From assembly GCF_021403115.1 (NCBI RefSeq), contig NZ_JAJSSH010000010.1:1-64000 (forward strand): 64,000 nt of DNA, read 5' to 3'. Position 1 is the first letter of the stretch; the number at the start of each line of letters is the position of its first letter. Below the pieces are notes generated by a model, which saw only the letters and a list, made by a program, of their open reading frames with translations, had not been told where the DNA came from and did no database searches. Made by a program: the position numbers and the translations under genes. Origin of the DNA: Sphingobium sufflavum (GTDB lineage Bacteria; Pseudomonadota; Alphaproteobacteria; Sphingomonadales; Sphingomonadaceae). Below are positions 18,167 to 27,030 of this stretch, piece by piece.

Positions 18167-18747
18167 GAGCGGCTGGCCGGGGTCAACCCCGCGATCCGCA
18201 GGAAATTGGCGAGCATCGCATGGCCATGCTCTGTCGCGATGCTTTCGGGATGGAATTGAACGCTGTGGATGGGAAGGGTCGCATGGCGAAAGCCCATGAC
18301 GGAGCCATCCTCCGCCGTTGCGTTGACCACCAGAGCATCGGGAATATCCTCCACCACCAGCGAGTGATAGCGGGTCGCGGTGAAGGGCGAGGGCAGTCCT
18401 TCGAACAGGCCAGTGCCATCATGGCTGACCGGCGAGGTTTTGCCATGCATCAGTCCGCCGCGAACGACATGGCCGCCGAAATATTGCCCGATGGACTGGT
18501 GGCCGAGGCAGACGCCGAGCAGCGGCCGACCGGCAGCCGCGCAGGCGCCGACGAGGTCGAGGCTGATGCCTGCCTCATTGGGGGTGCAGGGGCCGGGGGA
18601 GAGAAGGAAGGCGCTTGCGCCGGTGGACAGGGCCTGTCCCGCCGACAAGGCGTCGTTCCGGACAACCTCCACCTCGGCTCCCAGCTCCATCAGATAATGG
18701 ACTAGGTTCCAAGTGAAGCTGTCATAATTGTCGATGACGAGGATCAT
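18163..18747 (-). CDS. trpG: Anthranilate synthase component II (glutamine amidotransferase)
   Basis: Provides ammonia from glutamine to TrpE; the same subunit may also serve p-aminobenzoate synthase. Class I amidotransferase triad Cys80 (GVCLGHQ), His166 and Glu168 (FHPES) is complete. The length, 194 residues, is normal. It follows trpE by 63 bp and overlaps trpD. Confidence 0.95.
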   Translation of the reverse strand: MILVIDNYDSFTWNLVHYLMELGAEVEVVRNDALSAGQALSTGASAFLLSPGPCTPNEAGISLDLVGACAAAGRPLLGVCLGHQSIGQYFGGHVVRGGLMHGKTSPVSHDGTGLFEGLPSPFTATRYHSLVVEDIPDALVVNATAEDGSVMGFRHATLPIHSVQFHPESIATEHGHAMLANFLRIAGLTPASRS

Positions 18748-18810
18748 GGCGCGGATATAGCGGCATCATCCCGGTCGTCCAATGGAATCGGGCCAGCGGG
18801 AACGGCTGTT

Positions 18811-20451
18811 TTATTGACCATAGCCTGGCGTGGCGGCAATCGCGATGGCTTCCCGCGCGGCGGCGATGAGGGCGCCGGACTTGGCCTCGCATTCGCGCTG
18901 TTCATAGGCAGGGTCGCTGTCGGCAACGATGCCCGCGCCCGCCTGCACATGGAGTGTGCCGTCCTTGAGTAGGCCGGTGCGCAGCACGATGCAGCTGTCC
19001 ATGTTGCCGTCGGGTGAGAAATAGCCGACGCCGCCCGCATAGGGACCGCGCGTTTCCGGTTCCAGCTCCGCGATGATCTGGCACGCGCGGATTTTGGGCG
19101 CGCCGCTGACCGTGCCAGCGGGGAAGCCCGCGAACAGGGCGTCGAGCGCGTCTTTGTCGGGCGACAACTGACCGACGACGTTCGAGACGATGTGCATCAC
19201 ATGGCTGTAGAATTCGACGGTGTAGCTGTCGGTCACGGTTACGCTGCCCGCGGTGGAGACACGACCGACATCGTTGCGGCCCAGATCGAGGAGCATGAGA
19301 TGCTCGGCCCGTTCCTTTGGGTCCGCAAGCAGGCTGTCGCGGTTATGCGCGTCCTCCGCCGCTGTCGCGCCGCGCGGGCGGGTGCCGGCGATGGGGCGGA
19401 TGGTGACTTCGCCGTCGCGGGCGCGCACCAGTATCTCCGGGCTGGAGCCGACCAGAGCGAAGCCGGGGAGGTCGAGGAGATAGAGAAAGGGCGACGGATT
19501 GATCCGGCGCAGCGCGCGGTAGAGGGCGATGGGCGGCAGCGCAAAGGGCAGGGTGAAGCGTTGCGCCAGCACCACCTGGAAGATGTCGCCTGCGACGATG
19601 TAATCCTTGGCCGCGCGCACCATCTCGCCATAGCGGCCGGGCGGTAGAATGGCGGTCGGAGTGGCGTCTTCGGCATCCTCTTCATTACAGGTTTTACAAC
19701 CAAACGGGTGGTTTGAAGAGGCGGGGGTGGACGAGGCCGAGGACCAGGACGAGGCTGGGGCTGGGGCTGGGGCTGGGGCTGGGGCTGGGGCTGGGGCTGA
19801 GGTGGGGGCCGGGAGCGGTGCGGCGAGGCGGGCGGCGGCGGCTTCCACCCGGTCGCGGGCGGTGGCGATAGCCGTTTCGGGGTCGACATGATCCCCGGCC
19901 CAGATCGGCGCGACGAGGAAAAGGGCGTCGGCCAGCCGGTCGAAGACCAGCAGCAGCGTCGGCCGTACGAAGATCATGTCCGGCGTGCCCAGCCCATTGT
20001 CGGGCGCGCGGGGCAGTTCCTCCACCAGTCCAATCGTTTCGTAGGCGAAATATCCGACGAGGCAGGAAAGCGCGGACGGCAGCGCGGGATCGCTGTCCGC
20101 ACGGCATTGCGCGACGAGCGTGCGCAGCGCGTCCAGCGGCTGTTGCGCCAGCGGTTCGAAGGCGTCGCGGTCCGTCGTCCAGCGGCGGTTGACCTCCGCC
20201 TGCCGGTCCCGTGCGCGGAAGACGAGATCGGGCGCGAGGCCGATGATCGAATGGCGGCCACGCACCGCGCCGCCCTCCACCGACTCCAGCAGGAAGTCGC
20301 CGCGCTCCGGCTCCATCAGCTTCAGCGCGGCGGAGATGGGCGTGTCCGTATCGGCCACCTGCCGATGCCAATAGAGCGCCGACCGCCCGGCGCGCAGCGA
20401 TGCGGCGACGGTTTCGACATCGGCCTGCCGGGGAGCCTGCGGACGGGTCAC
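18811..20451 (-). CDS. trpE: Anthranilate synthase component I with an unusual Ala-Pro/Cys linker
   Basis: Chorismate-binding subunit making anthranilate with ammonia from TrpG. The N-terminal domain has LLESVEGG, the likely tryptophan-feedback motif. The C-terminal catalytic block includes FQVVLAQRF, SPSFLY-type INPSPFLYLLDLPG, PIAGTRPRG and GTVSGAPKIRA. At 546 residues it is longer than most TrpE proteins because of an insert at about residues 205-270: a run of Ala-Pro repeats (about 218-232), a Ser-rich part and a C252-K-T-C255 motif. It sits between the two halves where the chain is normally a simple linker. ATG 20451 overlaps the ppiD stop, so no leader or attenuator can lie directly in front of it. 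Confidence 0.95.
   Translation of the reverse strand: MTRPQAPRQADVETVAASLRAGRSALYWHRQVADTDTPISAALKLMEPERGDFLLESVEGGAVRGRHSIIGLAPDLVFRARDRQAEVNRRWTTDRDAFEPLAQQPLDALRTLVAQCRADSDPALPSALSCLVGYFAYETIGLVEELPRAPDNGLGTPDMIFVRPTLLLVFDRLADALFLVAPIWAGDHVDPETAIATARDRVEAAAARLAAPLPAPTSAPAPAPAPAPAPAPASSWSSASSTPASSNHPFGCKTCNEEDAEDATPTAILPPGRYGEMVRAAKDYIVAGDIFQVVLAQRFTLPFALPPIALYRALRRINPSPFLYLLDLPGFALVGSSPEILVRARDGEVTIRPIAGTRPRGATAAEDAHNRDSLLADPKERAEHLMLLDLGRNDVGRVSTAGSVTVTDSYTVEFYSHVMHIVSNVVGQLSPDKDALDALFAGFPAGTVSGAPKIRACQIIAELEPETRGPYAGGVGYFSPDGNMDSCIVLRTGLLKDGTLHVQAGAGIVADSDPAYEQRECEAKSGALIAAAREAIAIAATPGYGQ
19757..19798. repeat. Seven tandem hexanucleotides (GGGGCT) inside trpE
   Basis: Seven perfect copies of GGGGCT on the plus strand, with one imperfect copy (GAGGCT) before them. 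On the coding strand they give alternating Ala-Pro. A six-base unit keeps the frame, so copy-number change would alter linker length and not inactivate the gene. Confidence 0.9.
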
Positions 20452-22391
20452 TGGGCCGCGCCGCCCTTGCGCAGGTCCGCCTCGATCCGCGCTATGGCGG
20501 CCTCGTTACGGGTCACGCCGACGGCGGTGCGGATCGCGCCGGTGAACTGCTGCGCATATTCCTGGCTCAGCACGCTGCGAAGACCCTGCCCGGTGGCGCC
20601 GAGCAGCTTGGCATCCTTGCCCGCGTCGCCCGGCTGGATCTGGTCCAGATGCAGGACCATATAGCCCTGACCATTGGGCAGCGGCAGCGCGCGCACGGCA
20701 CCCTGCTTCATGGAGAAAAGGGCGATCATCGCCTCCGGCACGCGGCCATTCTGCTGCCCCAGTTGCGAGCGTTGCGCGCCGACCCGCTCCACGGGTGGAA
20801 GCGGCACGCCGACGGCGGCGACAGCCGCGGGGATGGCGGCGCCGCCCGCGATCTTCTTGCGGAGCAGCTCGGCCGCGGCCTGCGCCTTTGCCGCGCCCTG
20901 CGCGAGGACGACGGCGCGTTCCACGTCGGGGCGGATCCTGGCGAGCGGCGGGGGACCGGCGGACACGACCTGGCTGACCGCGACGAGCGCGATGCGCTGG
21001 TCCGGCACCAGCGGCACCACCTGCGGATCATCATCCTGTTCCATGGAGAAACCGGCGGTGATGATCGGCGCGATGGCCGGATCGGCGGGCTTTTCCGGCG
21101 CGCTGATGTCACGCCCCTGCGCGGTCAGCGTGGCGGTTTCCACCGCGGTCAGGCCGTTCGCCTTGACGACCTGATCGAAGGTGGAGCCACCGCCGATCTG
21201 GTCGTCGATGCTGTTCGACAGGTCGGCCAACGCCTGCTTCGTCTTGGCGTCGGTTAGCGCCTTGACGATTTCGGGCCGCGCCGAATCGAGCGTCTTCGCG
21301 GGGGTGGTCTGAATGTCCGCGATGCTGAACAGCGCCCAGCCGAGGCCGGTCTTGACCGGGCCGACGAGCGCGCCGCGCGCCGCGCCGAATACCTGCGTCG
21401 CGGCGGCGACGCTGGTCTGCCCGGCAAAGGCGGGCTGCGTCTGCGCCTCCGACACGGTGGTGGAGAGGCCAGCGTCGGACGCGGCCTTTTCCAGCGTCAG
21501 GCCCGGGCCGACCTTGGCGGCGACAGCCTTTGCCGCGCTCTCGCTGGGCAGGATGAGCTGGCGCACGACGCGCTTCTCACTGGCGCCATAGCGGGCGGCG
21601 TTGCTCTTGAAATATTGGGCGATTTCCGCCTCGGTCGGCGTGACCTTGCCCGCGAAGCGCGTGGCGTCGATCACGGCATAGCGCATACGGCGCTGCTCCG
21701 GCAGGGCGAAGAGATCGCCATTGGCGGCGTAGAAACGCTTGACCGCCGCATCGTCCGGCTTGGCGGCGGTGACAAAGGCGGCGGAGGGCAGGATGGCGAC
21801 CGTTCCCGCGCGCTTTTCCAGCAGCATGGAGGCATAGGGCAGGGTCATGCCCTGTGGCGTGCGGGCGCCCGCGCCCGACGGGCTGAGCAGCAGCCGCTCC
21901 ACGATCTGACGCGTGATGTCCTCGCGCAGGGCCGCTTCCGACAGCTTCTCGCGCGCCAGCAGTTCGGTGAACTGGCGCTGGCTGAACTTGCCGGTCGCAT
22001 CCTGAAAGGCGGGGATGGCGGCGATTTCCGCATCGACCAGCTTCTTGCTGACCCGCATGCCATTATCGTCCGCAAATTCACCCAGGGCGAGATTGTTGAC
22101 GAGCTGGCCGAGCACTTCGGAGATGGCTCCCGCGTTCAGGAACTGGCCGATGGTGAGGGCAGGCGTTTCCCGGCGGTTGTTGTCGAAGACGCGCTGGAGG
22201 CGGCTCTCCACCTCTGTCGTGCTGAGTTTCGCGCCGCCGACCGTGGCGGCCGACGCGGTGCTCTGCCCGATATTGCCGGAGAAATTCTGGAGATCGCCCG
22301 CCACGAAGGCAAAGGCGATGGCGCCGAGAAAGAGCAGGCCCACCAAGGCCCCGTACCGGGACCGGATCATCCGCCTGAAGAAACCCAACAT
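20448..22391 (-). CDS. ppiD: PpiD-like membrane-anchored peptidyl-prolyl isomerase / periplasmic chaperone
   Basis: Inner-membrane anchored periplasmic chaperone acting on newly exported proteins near the Sec translocon. ATG 22391 starts a short cytoplasmic stretch (MLGFFRRMIRSRYG), then one membrane segment at about 14-32, a SurA-like N-terminal domain, and a parvulin-type region at about 270-370 (EKRVVRQLIL...). The parvulin part is divergent and may be inactive, as in many PpiD proteins. The length is 647 residues. It heads the minus-strand series, and its stop overlaps trpE. Divergent from tpiA. Confidence 0.85.
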   Translation of the reverse strand: MLGFFRRMIRSRYGALVGLLFLGAIAFAFVAGDLQNFSGNIGQSTASAATVGGAKLSTTEVESRLQRVFDNNRRETPALTIGQFLNAGAISEVLGQLVNNLALGEFADDNGMRVSKKLVDAEIAAIPAFQDATGKFSQRQFTELLAREKLSEAALREDITRQIVERLLLSPSGAGARTPQGMTLPYASMLLEKRAGTVAILPSAAFVTAAKPDDAAVKRFYAANGDLFALPEQRRMRYAVIDATRFAGKVTPTEAEIAQYFKSNAARYGASEKRVVRQLILPSESAAKAVAAKVGPGLTLEKAASDAGLSTTVSEAQTQPAFAGQTSVAAATQVFGAARGALVGPVKTGLGWALFSIADIQTTPAKTLDSARPEIVKALTDAKTKQALADLSNSIDDQIGGGSTFDQVVKANGLTAVETATLTAQGRDISAPEKPADPAIAPIITAGFSMEQDDDPQVVPLVPDQRIALVAVSQVVSAGPPPLARIRPDVERAVVLAQGAAKAQAAAELLRKKIAGGAAIPAAVAAVGVPLPPVERVGAQRSQLGQQNGRVPEAMIALFSMKQGAVRALPLPNGQGYMVLHLDQIQPGDAGKDAKLLGATGQGLRSVLSQEYAQQFTGAIRTAVGVTRNEAAIARIEADLRKGGAAQ

Positions 22392-22601
22392 TGCCTTAAA
22401 ACTCCCGCGCCTGGGCCATAGGGTCGCCGCTTTAGGGCCAGCGGGCGCAGGCTTCAAGTCCGGCTGACGTCAAAGGCGCGGATAGCGTGGCCTGGGGCGG
22501 CACAGGAGGGCGGCGGATGGTTGAGGGGCTGGACATGCCTGTCGCTTCGCGCCATCGGCGTGCCAACGGATCAACCCCTATACGCTGAGGATGACAGGCC
22601 C

Positions 22602-23351
22602 ATGACCACGCGCCGCCCCCTGATTGCAGGCAATTGGAAGATGAACGGCCTGAAGGCCAGCCTGGGCGAGATCAGCGCCATCGCGGCGGAAGCGGCGGCC
22701 AGCCCGGCGGTCGATGTGGCGCTGTTCGTGCCCGCGACGCTGATCGCGCCGGCTGCGGCCGCCGCGCCGGACTTTCTGATCGGCGGGCAGGATGTGCATG
22801 AGAATGAGAGCGGCGCGCACACCGGTTGCGTCTCCGCCGCGATGCTGGTGGAAGCGGGCGCGAAAGGCGTGATCGTCGGCCATAGCGAGCGGCGCACCGA
22901 CCAGCATGAGACGAGCGACACCGTGGCCGCCAAGGCGAGCCGGGCGAAGGCGGCGGGCCTGTCCGTCATCCTGTGCGTGGGCGAGAGCCTGGCCGTGCGC
23001 GACGCGGGCAACGCCGAAGAGGTGGTGAGCGCGCAGTTGATCGAGTCCCTGCCGCAGGAGGCCGCGTCCGACTGGCTCTCCATCGCCTATGAGCCGATCT
23101 GGGCCATCGGCACGGGCCGGGTGGCGACGGTGGAGGCGATCGACGCGATGCACCGCGCGCTGCGGGCCGCGCTGCGCGGCGTGATCGGCGAGGATGCCGA
23201 CAAGCTGCGGATCCTCTACGGCGGTTCGGTCAATGGCGAGAATGCGGCGGAGATTTTCGCGGTGGCCGACGTGGATGGCGGACTGGTCGGCGGGGCCAGC
23301 CTGACGGCGGGCAAGTTCGTGCCGATCATTAAGGCGGCCCGGAGCGCCTGA
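22602..23351 (+). CDS. tpiA: Triosephosphate isomerase
   Basis: Interconverts dihydroxyacetone phosphate and glyceraldehyde 3-phosphate. Active-site residues are visible: Lys13 in GNWKMNG, His in VGHSERR, Glu in AYEPIWAIGTG and the phosphate loop YGGSVNGENA. ATG 22602 gives the standard 249 residues; the longer upstream frame has no family-like sequence. Followed by secG, a common arrangement. Confidence 0.97.
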   Translation: MTTRRPLIAGNWKMNGLKASLGEISAIAAEAAASPAVDVALFVPATLIAPAAAAAPDFLIGGQDVHENESGAHTGCVSAAMLVEAGAKGVIVGHSERRTDQHETSDTVAAKASRAKAAGLSVILCVGESLAVRDAGNAEEVVSAQLIESLPQEAASDWLSIAYEPIWAIGTGRVATVEAIDAMHRALRAALRGVIGEDADKLRILYGGSVNGENAAEIFAVADVDGGLVGGASLTAGKFVPIIKAARSA

Positions 23352-23496
23352 TCGGGGCGCATTGAGAGACGCCTGAGAGGGCGCCTGACGGGGGACCGGG
23401 ATCGCCCCGGCTGACGGCGGGGCGATCAAGGCTATTCCCTTTACGGGTCAAAGTGGGTAGGGGCACCGCGACGGTTCGCCCCCAGGGATATTCTGC

Positions 23497-23883
23497 ATGC
23501 TTTTCACCTTCATTCTCGTCGTTCAGGCAATTGTCGCGGCGGCCCTTGTGACCGTGATTCTCATGCAGCGGTCCGAAGGCGGCGGCCTGGGCATGGGCGG
23601 CAGCCCGTCCGGCTTCATGTCGGCGCGGGGCGCGGCCGATTTCCTGACCCGCGCGACGACGGTGCTGGCGACGATCTTCGTCGGCCTCTCCGTCGTGCTG
23701 GCCTTCATCGCGGCGACTCGCCATGCGGGGTCGAGCATCGACACGTCGCTGGTCGGCAAGACGGCGCCGCTCAGCCAGGGCGCGCCGGTGCAGGGTGCAG
23801 GCGACGACGGGTTGGGCGGTGCGGCCAGCGCGGCGGGCAATGCGGGCGAAAGCGCCAATGGCGCGGTGCCGCTCGCGCGCTGA
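23497..23883 (+). CDS. secG: SecG subunit of the Sec translocase
   Basis: Small membrane subunit of SecYEG. Two membrane segments (about 3-22 and 52-72) flank the conserved cytoplasmic loop MQRSEGGGLGMGG...MSARGAADFLTRAT. The Ala/Gly-rich tail after residue 75 is usual for alphaproteobacterial SecG. It lies between tpiA and pyrG on the same strand. Confidence 0.95.
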   Translation: MLFTFILVVQAIVAAALVTVILMQRSEGGGLGMGGSPSGFMSARGAADFLTRATTVLATIFVGLSVVLAFIAATRHAGSSIDTSLVGKTAPLSQGAPVQGAGDDGLGGAASAAGNAGESANGAVPLAR

Positions 23884-23913
23884 CGTCCGCTACCATCGTT
23901 AAATATTTCGACG

Positions 23914-23931
23914 GGCGGCAGTCATGCCGCC
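23914..23931 (+). terminator. Hairpin after secG, possible weak terminator
   Basis: A perfect 7-bp stem (GGCGGCA with TGCCGCC) and 4-base loop 30 bp past the secG stop. Only scattered T follow it, so termination would be partial; pyrG starts 39 bp later. Confidence 0.4.
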
Positions 23932-23970
23932 TTGCGCTTTCGCTCATTTAAGGTTTAAGCCTCCACTCCC

Positions 23971-25608
23971 ATGGCGCGGTTCATTTTCATCACCGGCGGC
24001 GTGGTCTCCTCCCTTGGCAAAGGCCTCATGGCCGCCAGCCTCGCTGCGCTCCTTCAGGCGCGCGGCTATCGGGTGCGGATCCGCAAATTCGATCCCTATC
24101 TCAATGTCGATCCGGGCACGATGTCGCCCTATCAGCATGGAGAGGTCTATGTGACCGATGACGGGGGCGAGACCGACCTCGACCTCGGCCATTATGAGCG
24201 ATTCACGGGCGTGCCGACCCGCAAGTCCGACAATGTCACGCAGGGGCGCGTCTATCAGACGATCATCCAGCGGGAACGGCGGGGCGACTATCTGGGCGCG
24301 ACGGTGCAGGTCATCCCGCACGTCACCGACGAGATCAAGGCGTTCGCGCTGGCCGAAACCGACGATGTCGATTTCGTGCTGTGCGAAATCGGCGGGACGG
24401 TCGGCGATATCGAGAGCCTGCCGTTCATGGAGGCGATCCGCCAGTTGCATAACGAGCTGGGCGATAAACGCTCCATCTTCGTGCATGTGACGCTGGTGCC
24501 CTATATCGCGGCGGCGGGCGAGCTGAAGACCAAGCCGACGCAGCATAGCGTGCGGGAACTCACCTCGCTCGGCATCCAGCCCCATATCCTGCTGTGCCGG
24601 TGCGAGCAGCCCCTGCCCGACAGCGAGCGGGCCAAGATCGCCCTGTTCTGCAACGTGCGCAAAGAAGCGGTGATCCCCGCGCTCGACGCCGCCAGCATCT
24701 ATGCCGTGCCCCAACAATATCATGCCGAGGGCCTGGACGAGGAAGTGCTGCGCGCCTTCGGGATCGAGGGCGCGCCGACGCCCGGCCTCGCCCGCTGGGA
24801 CGACATCATGGACCGTCACCTGAACCCGGAGGGCGAGGTGACGATCGGCGTGGTCGGCAAATATGTCGGCCTGCCGGACGCCTATAAATCGCTGCACGAG
24901 GCGCTGATGCACGGCGGCCTCGCCAATCGGGTGAAGGTGCGGGTCAAATGGCTCGACGCCGAACTGTTCGAGTCCGATGACGGGGCGGAGATCGCGGCGC
25001 AACTGGAGCCGATGCACGGCATCCTGGTGCCCGGCGGTTTCGGCGTGCGCGGGTCGGAGGGCAAAATCGCCAGCGTGCGATTCGCCCGCGAACGCGACGT
25101 GCCCTTCTTCGGCATCTGTCTGGGGATGCAAATGGCCTGCATCGAGGGTGCGCGCAACACGGCGGGGATCGCCGCGGCGTCCACCACCGAATTCGGCACC
25201 ACCAGCGAGCCGGTCGTGGGCCTCATCACCGAATGGATGACCGCGGACGGCCTCCAGACGCGCGAGGCGGGCGGCGACCTGGGCGGCACGATGCGGCTGG
25301 GCGCCTATCCGGCGAAGCTTACCGGCAACAGCGTCGTCGGCAGCATCTATGGCGAGGAAGCGATCAGCGAGCGGCACCGCCATCGCTATGAGGTCAACGT
25401 CAAATATCGCGACGCGCTGGAAAAGGGCGGCCTGATCTTCTCCGGCCTGTCGCCGGACGGCACCCTGCCGGAAATCGTCGAGCGGCCCGACCATAGCTGG
25501 TTCATCGGGGTGCAGTTCCACCCGGAACTGAAGTCCAAGCCCTTCGACCCGCACCCCTTGTTCGCGAGCTTTATCGCGGCGGCTTTGAAGCAGAGCCGGT
25601 TGGTGTGA
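23971..25608 (+). CDS. pyrG: CTP synthase (glutamine hydrolysing)
   Basis: Converts UTP to CTP with ammonia from glutamine. The N-terminal synthetase domain begins [18 protein letters not shown] (nucleotide loop) and contains [15 protein letters not shown]. The C-terminal amidotransferase has Cys383 (GICLGMQ), His517 and Glu519 (FHPELKS). The length, 545 residues, is standard. The secG-pyrG order is common in alphaproteobacteria. Confidence 0.97.
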   Translation: MARFIFITGGVVSSLGKGLMAASLAALLQARGYRVRIRKFDPYLNVDPGTMSPYQHGEVYVTDDGGETDLDLGHYERFTGVPTRKSDNVTQGRVYQTIIQRERRGDYLGATVQVIPHVTDEIKAFALAETDDVDFVLCEIGGTVGDIESLPFMEAIRQLHNELGDKRSIFVHVTLVPYIAAAGELKTKPTQHSVRELTSLGIQPHILLCRCEQPLPDSERAKIALFCNVRKEAVIPALDAASIYAVPQQYHAEGLDEEVLRAFGIEGAPTPGLARWDDIMDRHLNPEGEVTIGVVGKYVGLPDAYKSLHEALMHGGLANRVKVRVKWLDAELFESDDGAEIAAQLEPMHGILVPGGFGVRGSEGKIASVRFARERDVPFFGICLGMQMACIEGARNTAGIAAASTTEFGTTSEPVVGLITEWMTADGLQTREAGGDLGGTMRLGAYPAKLTGNSVVGSIYGEEAISERHRHRYEVNVKYRDALEKGGLIFSGLSPDGTLPEIVERPDHSWFIGVQFHPELKSKPFDPHPLFASFIAAALKQSRLV

Positions 25609-25701
25609 TGTGCGCTGCGCCCGCTGCCCCTGTGAGGGGTGGCGGGGATGGGCGGAGTTCAGACTGGCGGCTTTCGGTGGAACAGGCAGAGAAAGTAGCC
25701 A

Positions 25702-26466
25702 CTAGTTCCTGGCCGCACCGTCACGGACGGGGGGCGTCGTTGCCCTATTCGTGCAACGATAAAGCCAACTTCCTTCTCGGGTCAGGCATGCGAAGTCTAC
25801 CGGAATAGCAGAATCGGTCACTTGCTGCTGTCCGGTACGCTTGTCGTTACGCGGCGCATGCCATCGCCATAGGGCAAACCCTTGGTCGATCGTCATGACA
25901 TGACTAGCAGGTAGACCTCTTTTCTGCGAACAGGGATGCGCCGTAAACGACTGCGCCCAAAGGCCACCTAATCGGCCCTGTTGGACGATTCCGGTAAGGC
26001 AATCACCTTCGCGAACCTCTTTCCCGCGAATTAAAGAGGCAGGGATATTAACTTGATACGTTGGGAGGACCGGCGCGAGTGTCGCAATCTGGACCGCGTC
26101 ACCTCTTCGCGAGGAACGTAACTGTTTAATCTTTACGATCGGCAATTCCACGGCAAAGGCATTTACGACGTGGCCTTCGTTGAGCAACGCGGCTCCACTT
26201 GCACCTCCAAAAATACCGAGTGACAAAGCACTTAAGATACCGGCGATCCTTTCGCCCGATTTACGTTGTCCCAAGATCGGCCAGTACAACAGCATCACTG
26301 CGAGGCTGCTGCCGATACCAATGACGGCGCCCCATCCCGCCACACGCAATTGAGCCATACCGAACGGGATCGGGGGATTGCGCAAATATAGAAAGGGCAA
26401 GCTAAGGCCAGCAATGAGAAACACGAGCCAAATGCCCGTCCTAGACAGAAATTGCGCTTTGCTCAT
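25702..26466 (-). CDS. Unrecognised three-helix membrane protein (orphan)
   Basis: No family recognised. The 254 residues begin with three hydrophobic segments (about 12-28, 43-64 and 73-95), followed by a soluble region with four cysteines (GDCLTG, AHPCSQ, DFACLT and LYRCTN), which would be periplasmic if the N-terminus is cytoplasmic. By eye the gene is AT-richer than its neighbours and uses codons they avoid (more A- and T-ending). It stands alone between pyrG and holC, facing pyrG convergently. The last 30 residues are less protein-like and could be read-through into flanking DNA. Horizontal acquisition is inferred from composition, not tested. Confidence 0.6.
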   Translation of the reverse strand: MSKAQFLSRTGIWLVFLIAGLSLPFLYLRNPPIPFGMAQLRVAGWGAVIGIGSSLAVMLLYWPILGQRKSGERIAGILSALSLGIFGGASGAALLNEGHVVNAFAVELPIVKIKQLRSSRRGDAVQIATLAPVLPTYQVNIPASLIRGKEVREGDCLTGIVQQGRLGGLWAQSFTAHPCSQKRGLPASHVMTIDQGFALWRWHAPRNDKRTGQQQVTDSAIPVDFACLTREGSWLYRCTNRATTPPVRDGAARN

Positions 26467-26513
26467 GTACGAGCTTTATGACCGCTTCCCGGATCGCGAA
26501 AGTGAGAATTAGA

Positions 26514-26529
26514 CGACCATAATTGGTCG
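26514..26529. promoter_or_regulatory. Inverted repeat CGACCA-TAAT-TGGTCG upstream of the orphan gene
   Basis: Perfect 6-bp arms with a 4-base spacer, 48 bp before the orphan gene and 37 bp past the holC stop on the same strand. It could be an operator for the orphan gene or a weak hairpin ending pepA-holC. No T run follows, which makes the operator slightly more likely. Confidence 0.35.
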
Positions 26530-26565
26530 AAAATGGCACGGCAACAAATGCTCGTCCCACCCCCC

Positions 26566-27015
26566 TCACGGCCCCTGCCGCCAGCGGCCGCCCTCCTGCC
26601 GCCAGAAGTGGGTCGCTATGTCGTCCCGCTTGGCCAGCGTGCGCCAGCTTTCGCGGGCGGCGGTGATGGTGTCGGCGTCGAAGAAATAGAAGATGCGGGC
26701 GAAGGCCAGCGCCTCGTCACGGAACAGGCCGTCGGTCAGGGCGATGCGGGTTGCGCCATTGGTGGCGGCGCAGGTGGAGGACAGCAGGATCGGCTGTACT
26801 TCCGGCAAGGGTGCGTCGGCATGGTCGTTGGCGAGGAAACTCTCCGGCCCGGCGTCCCAGAGCCGGGCGGAGATGCGGACAAGCTGGTCGCGGTCGGAGG
26901 ACACGACGAGCAGCCGTGCCCCCTCGTCCAGGATGCGCGCGGCGACCTGCGGCAGCACGCGCTCCACGGGATCGCGGCTGAGCTGGTAGAAGTCGACGCG
27001 CGCGCCCTCTGTCAT
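26566..27015 (-). CDS. holC: DNA polymerase III subunit chi
   Basis: Clamp-loader accessory subunit that contacts single-strand binding protein. Family features are VDFYQLSRDPVERVLPQVAARIL, LLVVSSD and the central ILLSS and C-terminal RIFYFFDADTITAARESWR. The length, 149 residues, is normal. It lies 15 bp after pepA, a widespread pairing in proteobacteria. Confidence 0.92.
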   Translation of the reverse strand: MTEGARVDFYQLSRDPVERVLPQVAARILDEGARLLVVSSDRDQLVRISARLWDAGPESFLANDHADAPLPEVQPILLSSTCAATNGATRIALTDGLFRDEALAFARIFYFFDADTITAARESWRTLAKRDDIATHFWRQEGGRWRQGP

Positions 27016-27030
27016 GGGTGACCGTCGTCG

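Noticed and set aside
19757..19798. CRISPR-like array
   Set aside because: The repeat unit is six bases with no spacers, so it is a coding microsatellite.
20452..20700. trp leader/attenuator upstream of trpE
   Set aside because: The region is the coding end of ppiD, and trpE overlaps its stop codon.
23944..25554. 536-residue minus-strand frame opposite pyrG
   Set aside because: Fully antisense to CTP synthase; composition is an artefact of strong codon bias.
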